Source of the DNA: JBFJVD01 sp041624375
GTDB lineage: Bacteria > Chloroflexota > Anaerolineae > Anaerolineales > E44-bin32
Length of the DNA stretch: 19,918 bases
Direction: 5' to 3'
NCBI GenBank assembly: GCA_041624375.1
Contig: JBFJVD010000021.1
Span: 1 to 19,918 of the forward strand
This document shows positions 8,241-15,557 of the stretch, piece by piece. Numbering within the stretch: position 1 is the stretch's first letter; every line of letters begins with the position of its first letter. A program made the position numbers and the translations under genes. A model generated the notes under the pieces. The model was not told where the DNA came from, ran no database searches, and saw only the letters and a program-made list of their open reading frames with translations.

Positions 8241-9116
8241 CTATGGGCCCGTCTTGAACAAACCGACGTAGTCCACTTTGGGAAACACCGTCAGCTTGCC
8301 GCCAAGGGTGGCATCCAGCACTCGCCGTCCGTCGGCCTCGAACGCCTGGCGTGCCAGATGATAGGCGCGTTCAGAGGCCTCCAAATCCGGAAGTTGCCAG
8401 CGAAAGCCGCGCCCGAAGTAGTTGGGGGCGAAGTGGTTCTCGTCGGCGCCCTCTGAAACGACGGTCACATTCGGCGGACCCTTCGTTGTGAAGCTGTGGT
8501 CGACGCCGATCAGGATGACCTCTTCGAACCCCATGTGATAGGCGAGCTGAAGCGCGACATAGGTCACTGTCGAGCCTTCAAACACCCTGCCGGTCACATC
8601 GCGAGCGAAGGCTGGAGGATCCGTGTAGTCCGTATCGAGGAAGATCACCTCCGGATCTGCGGCCAGCCAGCGGCGTCCCCGCCAGGTCGCGAAGCGCGGT
8701 AGGTTCAGGCTGAGGATCTCGTTTGCGCACTGCTCGATGACCAGCGTGTTGATGGCCAGATAGTAGCTGGTTGAAAAGCCTAATTCAGGGAAGAGCAGGT
8801 AGATCCGATTCATGCCAAATGTGACCTCATCCCGCAGCAGACTCAGGTCGGTGCGCTTCAAACTGGGTCCGTTGCCAAGGATGAAACAGCGTTGACCCCG
8901 ATGCAGGTCCCGGTAGCCGCGCAATGCGGTCACGCTGCGCCGCCGGCGGGAGCTCAAAGCGCCGGCGAACTGATGCCGGGCCCGGTTGTACCACCACCAG
9001 TAGGGGCCGGTCAGCAGGCGCCAGAGCCCCGCGGGCACGTGCGGCTTGAGGCTGTAGATCAAGGTCTCGAGCCGGCTCTCCGGGCGCTGCATGTCGGCGC
9101 TCGCGTCCCGTCTCAT
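8241..9116 (-). CDS. GNGPSL-type Rossmann protein, DUF115/MptE-like, resembling GT42 sialyltransferases
   Basis: A 291-residue soluble protein. After a basic N-terminal region of about 75 residues it shows CFILGNGPSLKRTD (77-90), then MNRIYLLF (102-109), and later GSTVTYVALQLAYHMGF followed by EEVILIGVDHSF (181-209). The same block order occurs in Campylobacter CstII (GT42), from memory GNGPSLKEID, then CNQFYF, then SGVYM...LGY...LCGIDF. It also occurs in the DUF115/MptE-like family (PF01973), whose members include Maf-type flagellin glycosylation proteins. The region where CstII carries its catalytic His188 has no obvious histidine here, although NHF occurs at 227-229. A nucleotide-binding or CMP-sugar transferase role is therefore possible but unproven. 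The start ATG overlaps the upstream stop as ATGA; an ATG at 9092 is an alternative start. Confidence 0.7.
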   Translation of the reverse strand: MRRDASADMQRPESRLETLIYSLKPHVPAGLWRLLTGPYWWWYNRARHQFAGALSSRRRRSVTALRGYRDLHRGQRCFILGNGPSLKRTDLSLLRDEVTFGMNRIYLLFPELGFSTSYYLAINTLVIEQCANEILSLNLPRFATWRGRRWLAADPEVIFLDTDYTDPPAFARDVTGRVFEGSTVTYVALQLAYHMGFEEVILIGVDHSFTTKGPPNVTVVSEGADENHFAPNYFGRGFRWQLPDLEASERAYHLARQAFEADGRRVLDATLGGKLTVFPKVDYVGLFKTGP

Positions 9117-11026
9117 CGAGCAGCGCTATCTGACTCTTCGAGATAGAGCCTTATTCCCTGGCGCTCCACCGCGTGGGGGAGTCCGCGTTGGCGAGTGTCG
9201 GCGGCGGAGCATGAGTTACAAATGATTGCGCAAGGCGCAAATTCCGGATCGCTGAAAGCCGCCAGCGGCGTGCCGGATACGATCCACTCGAGGCGGACGC
9301 CGGACGCCGGCGCGCCCAGGAGCGCCCAGAAGGGGTACTCGGCCGAATCTTCATAAAGCATGAGGCCGATCTCAGTGCACTGCTGGGCCTGGATTCGAGA
9401 CACCAAGTCCTTATACACCTCGAGATGACCCTGTGAAGTAGGGAAGAAAAAAGCCTCGCGCGGCGCCTCGAGCAGGCTGGGTGGATCGCCCGGCAACGGC
9501 AAGAGCGGCCGTGTGTCGAGCGAAACCAACCACTGCCAGGCGAGGACGATCATCGCCAGGCCAACCAGTTGAGCGAAGACGCGGTGCGTTAGCCTGGGCA
9601 GCGCGACACCCACGAGCGGCCCGAGCAGCAGAAATAGCGGCATGTGGTAGCGGCTGCCGAAAACGGTGAACTGAAACGCAAGGCTGAACACAAGGAACGA
9701 AGCAATGATCACCAGCCCATAGGCGAGCACCAACCGGTCGAGCCGCCGCCAGCGCAGGGCGACCAAAATGAAGACGAGCGCCGACAGATAGGCCTGGAAC
9801 GGATTGCCCGCCCTGGCTTCGTGCCGACTGGGTGCCCAGACCTCAAACACCGGGTGAACGCTCGTGCCGGGGTCCATGACATCCTGATCGATGTCGTAGT
9901 GAACCTTCATCACGGCGCGATACACAAATTGATTCACGGTCGGCCAGGGAGTCCCTGCCTGCAGTGAGGCGTTGCGCAGCGCATTCGAAACAAGGACCTT
10001 GAGGATCGGGCCACGGTTTGCGTGGGTGTCGATCCGGTCCTGGCTGCCCAGCGGCGATCCAAACACGGTGAGGTTTCTGCCCAGGTAGCCGGCGTTGACC
10101 GAGAGCGCGAGCAGTGAGGCTGCAACCCCTGCGGCCAGCGTGATCGCCAGGCTCCGGCGGCGATAGATCAGGATGGCGGCAAAGACTGCCAACGGGAGCA
10201 AATAGGGGATGGCAATAGGCTTGGTGACCACGCCGAGACCGGCCGCCAGTCCCGCAAACAGGGTGCTCTCACGGATCGATCCCGTGCGGGCAAGGTTCAC
10301 CACCTCCAGGGCGACGGCGAGCACCCAGAGCGTGGTGACATAGTCCGTCATCGTGCTGGTGGCCTGGGCGATCCCCATCGGTAGGCTGGCGCCGAAGACG
10401 GCCGCCAGAAGCTGACCACTCGCTTTAGCCCCGAGGCGGGCAGCGATGAGTGAGGCGGCGATCAAGCTTGAGAGCATAGCGAACCATTGAACGAAGTTGG
10501 CCAGACGATCGCCGCCGAGTAGAACATAGGTCTGAAGGACGGCGATCTCCGCTCCCGGGCTCATGAGAATCTGGCGAGGGATGCCGGTGGGGTACGGCCG
10601 CAGCGAGGCATGATCTGCCCAGTGAGCGACCCGACTCATGTGGTAGGTGAGCGAGTCCCACGTGTTGGGCGGTGCAAGCCAGGCCACCAACGCGGTGATG
10701 AGCGCGATGGCGACGACGCCCAGAAGCAGGAGCCGATCCAGCCGGCTCTCGGCCAGCCTGAGTTCGGGCCAGCGGAACCGCTGCTTGCGCCGCCTCCAGC
10801 CCGCCAGCCAGAAAATGCCGGCAAGCACCGGCAGGGCCCATACGCTCACAAGCCCAAGCCGGGTCACACCGTCAAACAGGCTCAACAGCTCGGTCGCCAG
10901 GATCATGTAGGCGCCCGCCAAGACCGTGGTTCGAACAAAGGTCTGGCGCCAGCCCCAGTGGGGGAAGCGGTGGGCCAGGGCGTAGCCGCCAAGAAGGAGC
11001 GCGATCAGGGGCAGCAGGCTCAGCAT
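9113..11026 (-). CDS. GT39/PMT-like membrane glycosyltransferase (GT-C fold)
   Basis: A 637-residue polytopic membrane protein. After three N-terminal hydrophobic segments it carries APPNTWDSLTYHMSRVAHW (118-136). An acidic residue in the first large outer loop is the catalytic feature of GT-C enzymes such as ArnT and protein mannosyltransferases; here D124 is the candidate. Many further membrane segments follow, then a soluble C-terminal domain of about 110 residues. GT-C enzymes use polyprenyl-phosphate sugars outside the membrane, which the DPM1-like protein of this locus could supply. An in-frame TAA lies nine bases before the ATG, so this is the farthest possible start; no good ribosome binding site precedes it. 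The gene follows the only sizeable intergenic gap, so it may begin its own transcript. Family-level call only; acceptor unknown. Confidence 0.85.
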   Translation of the reverse strand: MLSLLPLIALLLGGYALAHRFPHWGWRQTFVRTTVLAGAYMILATELLSLFDGVTRLGLVSVWALPVLAGIFWLAGWRRRKQRFRWPELRLAESRLDRLLLLGVVAIALITALVAWLAPPNTWDSLTYHMSRVAHWADHASLRPYPTGIPRQILMSPGAEIAVLQTYVLLGGDRLANFVQWFAMLSSLIAASLIAARLGAKASGQLLAAVFGASLPMGIAQATSTMTDYVTTLWVLAVALEVVNLARTGSIRESTLFAGLAAGLGVVTKPIAIPYLLPLAVFAAILIYRRRSLAITLAAGVAASLLALSVNAGYLGRNLTVFGSPLGSQDRIDTHANRGPILKVLVSNALRNASLQAGTPWPTVNQFVYRAVMKVHYDIDQDVMDPGTSVHPVFEVWAPSRHEARAGNPFQAYLSALVFILVALRWRRLDRLVLAYGLVIIASFLVFSLAFQFTVFGSRYHMPLFLLLGPLVGVALPRLTHRVFAQLVGLAMIVLAWQWLVSLDTRPLLPLPGDPPSLLEAPREAFFFPTSQGHLEVYKDLVSRIQAQQCTEIGLMLYEDSAEYPFWALLGAPASGVRLEWIVSGTPLAAFSDPEFAPCAIICNSCSAADTRQRGLPHAVERQGIRLYLEESDSAAR

Positions 11027-11126
11027 AGGAGCTTATTCTCAGCCACAGCAAACGCGCCGGCCGCAGCGATCCTCATCATCAGGTTGCATGACTCTCATTT
11101 GAGGTTGGAATAGAGGAGTCCCTCGT

Positions 11127-11138
11127 AGGAGCGCTCCT
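11127..11138. repeat. 12-base perfect palindrome AGGAGCGCTCCT
   Basis: AGGAGCGCTCCT reads the same on both strands. It could be a dimeric regulator site or part of an RNA hairpin upstream of the GT39-like gene that starts at 11026. There is no second copy nearby to support an operator, so its function is open. Confidence 0.45.
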
Positions 11139-11164
11139 GTACGGGTGACCATTTTAACCCAATC

Positions 11165-11180
11165 GAGCCCGGCCGGGCTC
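11165..11180 (-). terminator. GC-rich palindrome after the upstream GT-C gene, possible weak terminator or attenuator
   Basis: GAGCCCGGCCGGGCTC is a perfect 16-base palindrome starting six bases beyond the stop of the gene ending at 11187. As RNA it can form a six-pair stem with a GGCC loop. The downstream minus-strand sequence (GATTGGGTTAAAATGG) lacks a run of T, so it does not meet the intrinsic terminator pattern. It may stabilise the 3' end of the upstream message or cause partial termination. Confidence 0.35.
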
Positions 11181-11186
11181 AGCCCT

Positions 11187-13037
11187 CTACGGTCCGGGAA
11201 GCAGCAGCACCTGGATATCACCCTCGTCGCCGACATAGAGACGCTCATAGCGGACGCCGATCAGCGGTGCGATCTGCTCCCAGATCGCCGGGTTGTCGTT
11301 GTACAGGGTGGGATCGACATAGATTGCCTGGACGTTGTTCGCTGCAAGCCACTCGAGAAACGCCTCGGGGCTCAGCCCGGTGGGGACATCGTGAGAAGTG
11401 AGCCCGGCATAGCGCATGCCCGAAGCGAGCACCAGCCCGGGTGAGCCCGCGGCCACGGTGGTATTCGGCGGGAAGTGATCCACCAGGGCGAGCAAGGCCT
11501 GTTCACGCGCATCATCGCCCAGCGCGCGCAGCTTGGGGCTCTGAAATCCGCCGCGCACGATGATGCCGGCGGCGAGCAGGAAGGCCAGCGTCAGCGCGGG
11601 CGCCCCCCGGCCGGCCCAGCCCCAACGCCAGCTGAGGTAGCCGGCGGCATAGGCCACCAGGGTCAGCGAGGCGCCAAATGCAATCGCCAGTTTGTTGTCA
11701 ACGTAGCCATACGCGGTGAGGCCGGCCAGGATCAAAATCCAGGCCGCCTGCTGGCGGGCGCGTTCGAAGCTGCCAATCAACGCCCAAAGCCCGACTGCCG
11801 CCAATCCGAAGAGAACGAAGTAGGGGAGGCGGAGATGACCGGGTCGGAAGAGCGTGATTGCCAGACCACTCGCCAGATGCGCGGGCCAGATGAGCAGGAT
11901 GGACAGCAGTTCAAACTCCCGCCGCTGGATCAGGGTCACCACGCCCCATGCGGCCAGGAGGAAGAGCGGCGCGACAAAGCGGCTCCCGTACGCCGCCAGC
12001 ACCACACCCGGCAAACCGCGCAGGCTGGCGACCACTCGCTCCAGATAGGCCGGAGGGTTGCGCAGAATCGCTCGCAGGATGTTGTTGTCGTTTTCTTCCG
12101 GGGTGCCGAAGATCTCGCGCGCTTCAAGCTGAGCTTCAATCAGCGGATTCTGACTGCCGCTGGATCGATGAACCACGATTTGTCCACCAAGGAAGTTGCC
12201 GTACGCGCGCTCAGCGGTGCCCAGAGTGAACTCCCCGGTGGTCAGGCCGTAGGCCAGAACGTAGGATCCGATCACGGCCAGAAACGGCACGGCCAGGCGA
12301 AGTAAGCCCTGCCCCAGCTCACCCCGGCGACGCGCGATCCAGGCGCCGAGCACAAGCAGGATGGGAAACAGCACCAGACCGTCATTGCGCGACAATGCTG
12401 CCAGGCCCATCCACAGGGAGGCCCACAGCAGGTTGCGCCGGCCGCCGGCCTGACGGTAGCTCAGCAACTCGCTCAAGCTGAGTGCTGAAAACGACGCGAA
12501 CAGTGGATCGGTGGGGAATCGCAGCAGGTCATACGCCAGTGGAGTCACGAAGAGCATGCCCAGCAGGAGGAGCGGCGGCGCCAGCCTGTTGAGCCGCAAG
12601 GCGAAACGGTAAGCGCTGAACCACATCAGCGTGAGCAGCACGAGGCGGCTCAGGCTGGCGCTGTATACCATCCAGAATGGGGATGCCCTGAAGGGCAGGT
12701 ACGTGAGCGCGTAGAATGCCGCGATCAGTGGGTTCCGGCCCACACTCGGCAAGTCGCCGGCCAGCAGGTCGCGCCAGCTATTGAGGTAGCCCGCTTCGTC
12801 CCATGGGTTGATCTCATACAGCTCCGGTAGCAGGAGCGGAATGGAAAGAAAGAGGAAGACCAGGTAGAAGATTACGACGGGTGAGCGCAGGCCGCCAAGG
12901 ATGGCGCTTCGAAGCCCAGCGGCGGGTGGCGTCTGCGAGGCGGCCGGGGTCGGATCCTGTGCGGCGAGCTGGGAGCTCATCGAGGCGGCGCCCCGTGAAC
13001 CATAGAGACCCGCCCCGGGTCCGGCGCGACCGCCCAT
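11187..13037 (-). CDS. Polytopic GT-C/ArnT-like membrane glycosyltransferase
   Basis: A membrane protein of about 616 residues from the chosen ATG. The first hydrophobic helix (VVIFYLVFLFLSIPLLL) is followed by an outer loop with NPWDEAGYLNSWRDLLAG, the D/E-containing site typical of GT39/ArnT-like GT-C enzymes. Then come LSRNDGLVLFPILLVLG, some ten further helices and a soluble C-terminal part with LEWLAANNVQAIYVDP. It should act outside the membrane using a polyprenyl-phosphate sugar. The start is uncertain: the longest frame begins with TTG (13058), ATG codons occur at 13037 and 12980, and none has a clear ribosome binding site. Conserved sequence begins only after the last of these, so 12980 is also credible. 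The gene follows the SDR gene closely, placing it in the same transcript as the sugar-nucleotide module. Confidence 0.82.
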   Translation of the reverse strand: MGGRAGPGAGLYGSRGAASMSSQLAAQDPTPAASQTPPAAGLRSAILGGLRSPVVIFYLVFLFLSIPLLLPELYEINPWDEAGYLNSWRDLLAGDLPSVGRNPLIAAFYALTYLPFRASPFWMVYSASLSRLVLLTLMWFSAYRFALRLNRLAPPLLLLGMLFVTPLAYDLLRFPTDPLFASFSALSLSELLSYRQAGGRRNLLWASLWMGLAALSRNDGLVLFPILLVLGAWIARRRGELGQGLLRLAVPFLAVIGSYVLAYGLTTGEFTLGTAERAYGNFLGGQIVVHRSSGSQNPLIEAQLEAREIFGTPEENDNNILRAILRNPPAYLERVVASLRGLPGVVLAAYGSRFVAPLFLLAAWGVVTLIQRREFELLSILLIWPAHLASGLAITLFRPGHLRLPYFVLFGLAAVGLWALIGSFERARQQAAWILILAGLTAYGYVDNKLAIAFGASLTLVAYAAGYLSWRWGWAGRGAPALTLAFLLAAGIIVRGGFQSPKLRALGDDAREQALLALVDHFPPNTTVAAGSPGLVLASGMRYAGLTSHDVPTGLSPEAFLEWLAANNVQAIYVDPTLYNDNPAIWEQIAPLIGVRYERLYVGDEGDIQVLLLPGP

Positions 13038-13065
13038 AGGCCACGAGCTGAGAGGCAACGTGGGG

Positions 13066-13815
13066 TCATTCGGTGCTCAAGCGTGCGGTGGCACCACCAT
13101 CTACGATGAGCGACTGTCCGGTCATGAAGGAGGACTGCTCACGATCTGCCAGAAAGAGAATCACTTGCGCGATTTCGTCCGGCTGGCCGACCCGGCCCAT
13201 CACCGTCCGGGCGCTCAACGCCTCCAGCTGTTCTTCGATGGACTCGCCGCCCACATGGGATCTGCTCAGCCCGTCTCGCAGCATGGCGGTGTCGACCGCC
13301 CCCGGCAGTACCGCATTCACGCGGACTTCGTCTTCGGCAAACTCGAGCGCCAGGGCTCTCGTGAGCGCGAGCAATCCCCCTTTGCTGGCGGCATAGGCCG
13401 CAATCTCCTTTGAGGTGGCCACGGCATGGACCGAGCTCACGTTCACGATGGCGCCCCGGGCAGCCCGCAGCAAGGGGTATCCGGCGCGGGCTGTGAGGAA
13501 GACCGAACGCAGGTTGGAGGCCATCGTCAGATCCCATTCCTCCACCTGCATCTCCACGAGTGGCTTGCAGATCTGGATGGCGGCGTTGTTGACCAAGGCA
13601 TCAAGACCCTCGATCTGATCGTCCAGTCGATCGAAGACGACTTCCACATCATCCGGAAGAGATACATCCGCCTGGATGAAACGGACCCCATCCGGGAAGT
13701 TGAAATCAGTCCGCCGATCCACCGCGGTCACCTGCCAGCCTGCGGCAAGGAAGGCCGCAACGGTGGAACGACCAATCCCACCGGCGGCGCCAGTGACGAG
13801 CGCTGTGCGCGTCAC
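13066..13815 (-). CDS. Classical SDR-family NAD(P)-dependent oxidoreductase
   Basis: A 249-residue short-chain dehydrogenase/reductase of usual length. It shows the cofactor motif TGAAGGIG (8-15), NNAA (76-79) and the catalytic tetrad N101, S128, Y141 and K145 (Y-A-A-S-K). The C-terminal end MTGQSLIVDGGA is typical of FabG-like classical SDRs. The basic pair in VDRRTD after the second strand might favour NADP, but this is not decisive. The start is the GTG at 13815, because the Rossmann fold begins immediately (TRTALVTG); no ATG is available. The gene lies 39 bases below a D-2-hydroxyacid dehydrogenase and in line with a NeuA-like cytidylyltransferase. The three probably act in one pathway making an activated surface sugar or sugar acid. 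The substrate is unknown. Confidence 0.92.
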   Translation of the reverse strand: MTRTALVTGAAGGIGRSTVAAFLAAGWQVTAVDRRTDFNFPDGVRFIQADVSLPDDVEVVFDRLDDQIEGLDALVNNAAIQICKPLVEMQVEEWDLTMASNLRSVFLTARAGYPLLRAARGAIVNVSSVHAVATSKEIAAYAASKGGLLALTRALALEFAEDEVRVNAVLPGAVDTAMLRDGLSRSHVGGESIEEQLEALSARTVMGRVGQPDEIAQVILFLADREQSSFMTGQSLIVDGGATARLSTE

Positions 13816-13854
13816 GGCACAGACCCAGCCCGGTGGCTAGGTAGGATTGGGCCA

Positions 13855-14808
13855 CTAGGGTGAAGGCGGTTCAAGACCAAGCCCCTTGAAGAGGTTGCGG
13901 ATGGTATTCCAGTGAACGTTCTCCCAGGCTGTCGGGCTGCTGTTGGCATTGTGTGGCGCCAGCAGCACATTGTCCATTTGGCGCAAAGGGCTGTCAAGAG
14001 GCAGAGGTTCGACCTCATAGACATCGAGGGCCGCGCCGCCCAGCCGGCCTTCTGTCAGCGCATCGACCAGCGCCTGTTCCTTCACGATCGGGCCGCGAGC
14101 GGTATTGATCAAGATGGCAGTCGGCTTCATCTGCCGCAGCCGATCTTCGTTGATCAGCTGATACGAGCTGGGGTTCAAATCGCAGTTCAAGCTCACGAAA
14201 TCGGCCTCGCCAAGCAGGACCGATAGCGATTCCATCTCGACGCCGACCTCCGTAATGAAGGCCGGATCGATATCGACGATATCATTGCCCAGCAGCCGCA
14301 TCCCGAACGAGCGCGCCCTTCGCAGCACCGCCTGGCCAATTCGTCCCACGCCAACCACGCCCAGGGTCGCCTCGTGGAGCGCGATGCTGGGCAGCTTGTT
14401 CCACTGACCTTGCCGCATCTGGCGGTCCATCCAGGACGATCGCCGGGCAAACGCAAGGATGTAGGCCATCACGCTGTCGGCGACGGGTTCGGTGAACGCG
14501 CCGGGGGTGTTGAACACCTGGATCCCAAGAGCTTTGGCGGCGTCGAGGTCGATCGAATCGATGCCCGTCCCCCATTTCGAGATGACCTTCAAGCGCGGCG
14601 CAGCGTGCCCCAGGACCGCGGCGCTAAATCGGTCGTCGCCGCAGATTGCACCGTCGATGGCGCCGGCATACGGCATGAGCCCCGCTTCCTCCAACCGCTC
14701 TTCCACCTCCGGCACGACGATCTCGATCCTGGCCGCTTCGAAGAGATGCTCGAAGCGCTCAAGCTGGGGGATCAGATAAGGCGCCGAGATCAAAACGCGC
14801 AGCGTCAT
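13855..14808 (-). CDS. D-isomer-specific 2-hydroxyacid dehydrogenase (SerA/PGDH-like)
   Basis: A 317-residue NAD-dependent dehydrogenase without an ACT domain, the normal size for single-unit D-2-hydroxyacid dehydrogenases. Visible features are KWGTGIDSID (78-87), the nucleotide-binding loop GVGRIG (153-158), and the catalytic triad Arg238 (NTARGP), Glu267 (DVYEVEP) and His286 (APHNANS). Spacing between the Arg and Glu equals that of E. coli SerA (240 and 269). Such enzymes interconvert 2-keto acids and D-2-hydroxy acids. Inside a glycan locus and between a cytidylyltransferase and an SDR, it more likely modifies a sugar acid or glycerate-like precursor than makes serine. Substrate assignment is inference. 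The start ATG at 14808 lies 35 bases after the cytidylyltransferase stop. Confidence 0.92.
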   Translation of the reverse strand: MTLRVLISAPYLIPQLERFEHLFEAARIEIVVPEVEERLEEAGLMPYAGAIDGAICGDDRFSAAVLGHAAPRLKVISKWGTGIDSIDLDAAKALGIQVFNTPGAFTEPVADSVMAYILAFARRSSWMDRQMRQGQWNKLPSIALHEATLGVVGVGRIGQAVLRRARSFGMRLLGNDIVDIDPAFITEVGVEMESLSVLLGEADFVSLNCDLNPSSYQLINEDRLRQMKPTAILINTARGPIVKEQALVDALTEGRLGGAALDVYEVEPLPLDSPLRQMDNVLLAPHNANSSPTAWENVHWNTIRNLFKGLGLEPPSP

Positions 14809-14843
14809 GCTTCGGTGGCGTCAGCCATGCTCATCAACGTAGC

Positions 14844-15557
14844 TCAGCCATTGTGCTCATCCTCATCGTCGCGCGCCACGCGAAGGCCCGGGTCCTTCAT
14901 GAGGACTTCAGCCAGCAGGAAATCATGCTCCTCGTCGATATCGAGAGCCTCCAGCGGATCGATTTCAAACAATTGTGGTCGCGCCCCTAGGCGGTTCCCG
15001 CTTGCCAGGAATCGCTCGCGCTCGAACAGATAGAGGCATGAGTTCTCCTCATAAACCGGCGGCAAATCCTGGGTCCTGAGCAGAACTGCGGGATCATGGT
15101 TGATCGGCTGTGCAGCTTCGTTCCAGAGGCGGGTCTGCCAACGGGTTACGGAGAAGAGGGAGTCATGGTCTGGGTAGTGATCAAAGAAAGTCCGAATGGC
15201 GCGTGAAATAGTCGCAGCGCGCAGCAGCGGATTGGTGCTGTGGGTTTGCAGATAGAAGGCGCCGTTTGTGGACCTCACATCGTGCTCAAGAACCGCATTC
15301 ATCGGCACTTCGCCGGCGCGCAAATGGGCCGGGCGTTCGATCGTCTGCACCTGCGGGTACTCTTTCGCCAGAGCTTCCAAGATCAGCAGACTGTCGGTGT
15401 CGACGACGATGGCTGCGATCTCCCGGACGGCTTCAAGGGTATCGAGAATATGGGCATAGAGCGGCCGTCCGGCGAGCGGCCGGTAATTCTTGCCGAGAAC
15501 GCGTTCGGAGTGGTGGCGCATGGGAACCAGGGCGGTCAACTCCTCAGCCGGGTTCAT
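14844..15557 (-). CDS. NeuA/KdsB-like CMP-sugar cytidylyltransferase, divergent subfamily
   Basis: A 237-residue protein of the acylneuraminate cytidylyltransferase family (PF02348), which joins CTP to a sugar acid such as sialic acid or Kdo and releases diphosphate. The N-terminal CTP-binding loop reads LVPMRHHSERVLGKNYRPL (10-28) in place of the usual IPAR-GGSKG-x-x-x-KN. Later come FYLQTHSTNPLL (101-112), EENSCLYLF (170-178) and the family-type LDIDEEHDFLLAE near the C-terminus. The start ATG is preceded by GAGGGGGG at a five-base spacing, the best ribosome binding site in the window. It overlaps the upstream membrane protein gene by 14 bases. No NeuB or KdsA-type synthase gene is present in the window. 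The nature of the activated acid is unknown, and the altered loop argues against standard Neu5Ac. Confidence 0.87.
   Translation of the reverse strand: MNPAEELTALVPMRHHSERVLGKNYRPLAGRPLYAHILDTLEAVREIAAIVVDTDSLLILEALAKEYPQVQTIERPAHLRAGEVPMNAVLEHDVRSTNGAFYLQTHSTNPLLRAATISRAIRTFFDHYPDHDSLFSVTRWQTRLWNEAAQPINHDPAVLLRTQDLPPVYEENSCLYLFERERFLASGNRLGARPQLFEIDPLEALDIDEEHDFLLAEVLMKDPGLRVARDDEDEHNG

Larger units (their letters stand above)
11027..11186. other. 160-base intergenic region with two perfect palindromes
   Basis: This is the longest non-coding stretch in the window, between two GT-C genes transcribed in the same direction. It holds a 16-base palindrome at 11165-11180 and a 12-base palindrome at 11127-11138. 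No recognisable tRNA, small gene or convincing promoter pair was found. A TAAAAT hexamer on the minus strand (11151-11156) could serve as a -10 box but has no matching -35 element. Confidence 0.6.

Noticed and set aside
11151..11179. TAAAAT as the -10 box of an internal promoter for the gene starting at 11026
   Set aside because: At the proper distance upstream there is only GC-rich palindrome sequence with no resemblance to a -35 box. It was left as a possibility, not annotated as a promoter.
11039..11248. A short 69-codon minus-strand frame spanning the intergenic gap
   Set aside because: It overlaps the end of the upstream GT-C gene, has no ribosome binding site worth noting, and its cysteine/arginine-rich translation resembles no known small protein.
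13816..13854. Hairpin between the dehydrogenase and SDR genes
   Set aside because: GTGGC and GCCAC can pair, but the stem is only five bases with a loop of about 13 and no T-run, so it is weak support for a terminator.
13855..14808. Assignment of the D-2-hydroxyacid dehydrogenase as serA for serine biosynthesis
   Set aside because: The catalytic triad is shared by the whole superfamily. There is no ACT domain, and the neighbours are glycan genes, so a housekeeping serine role is not supported.
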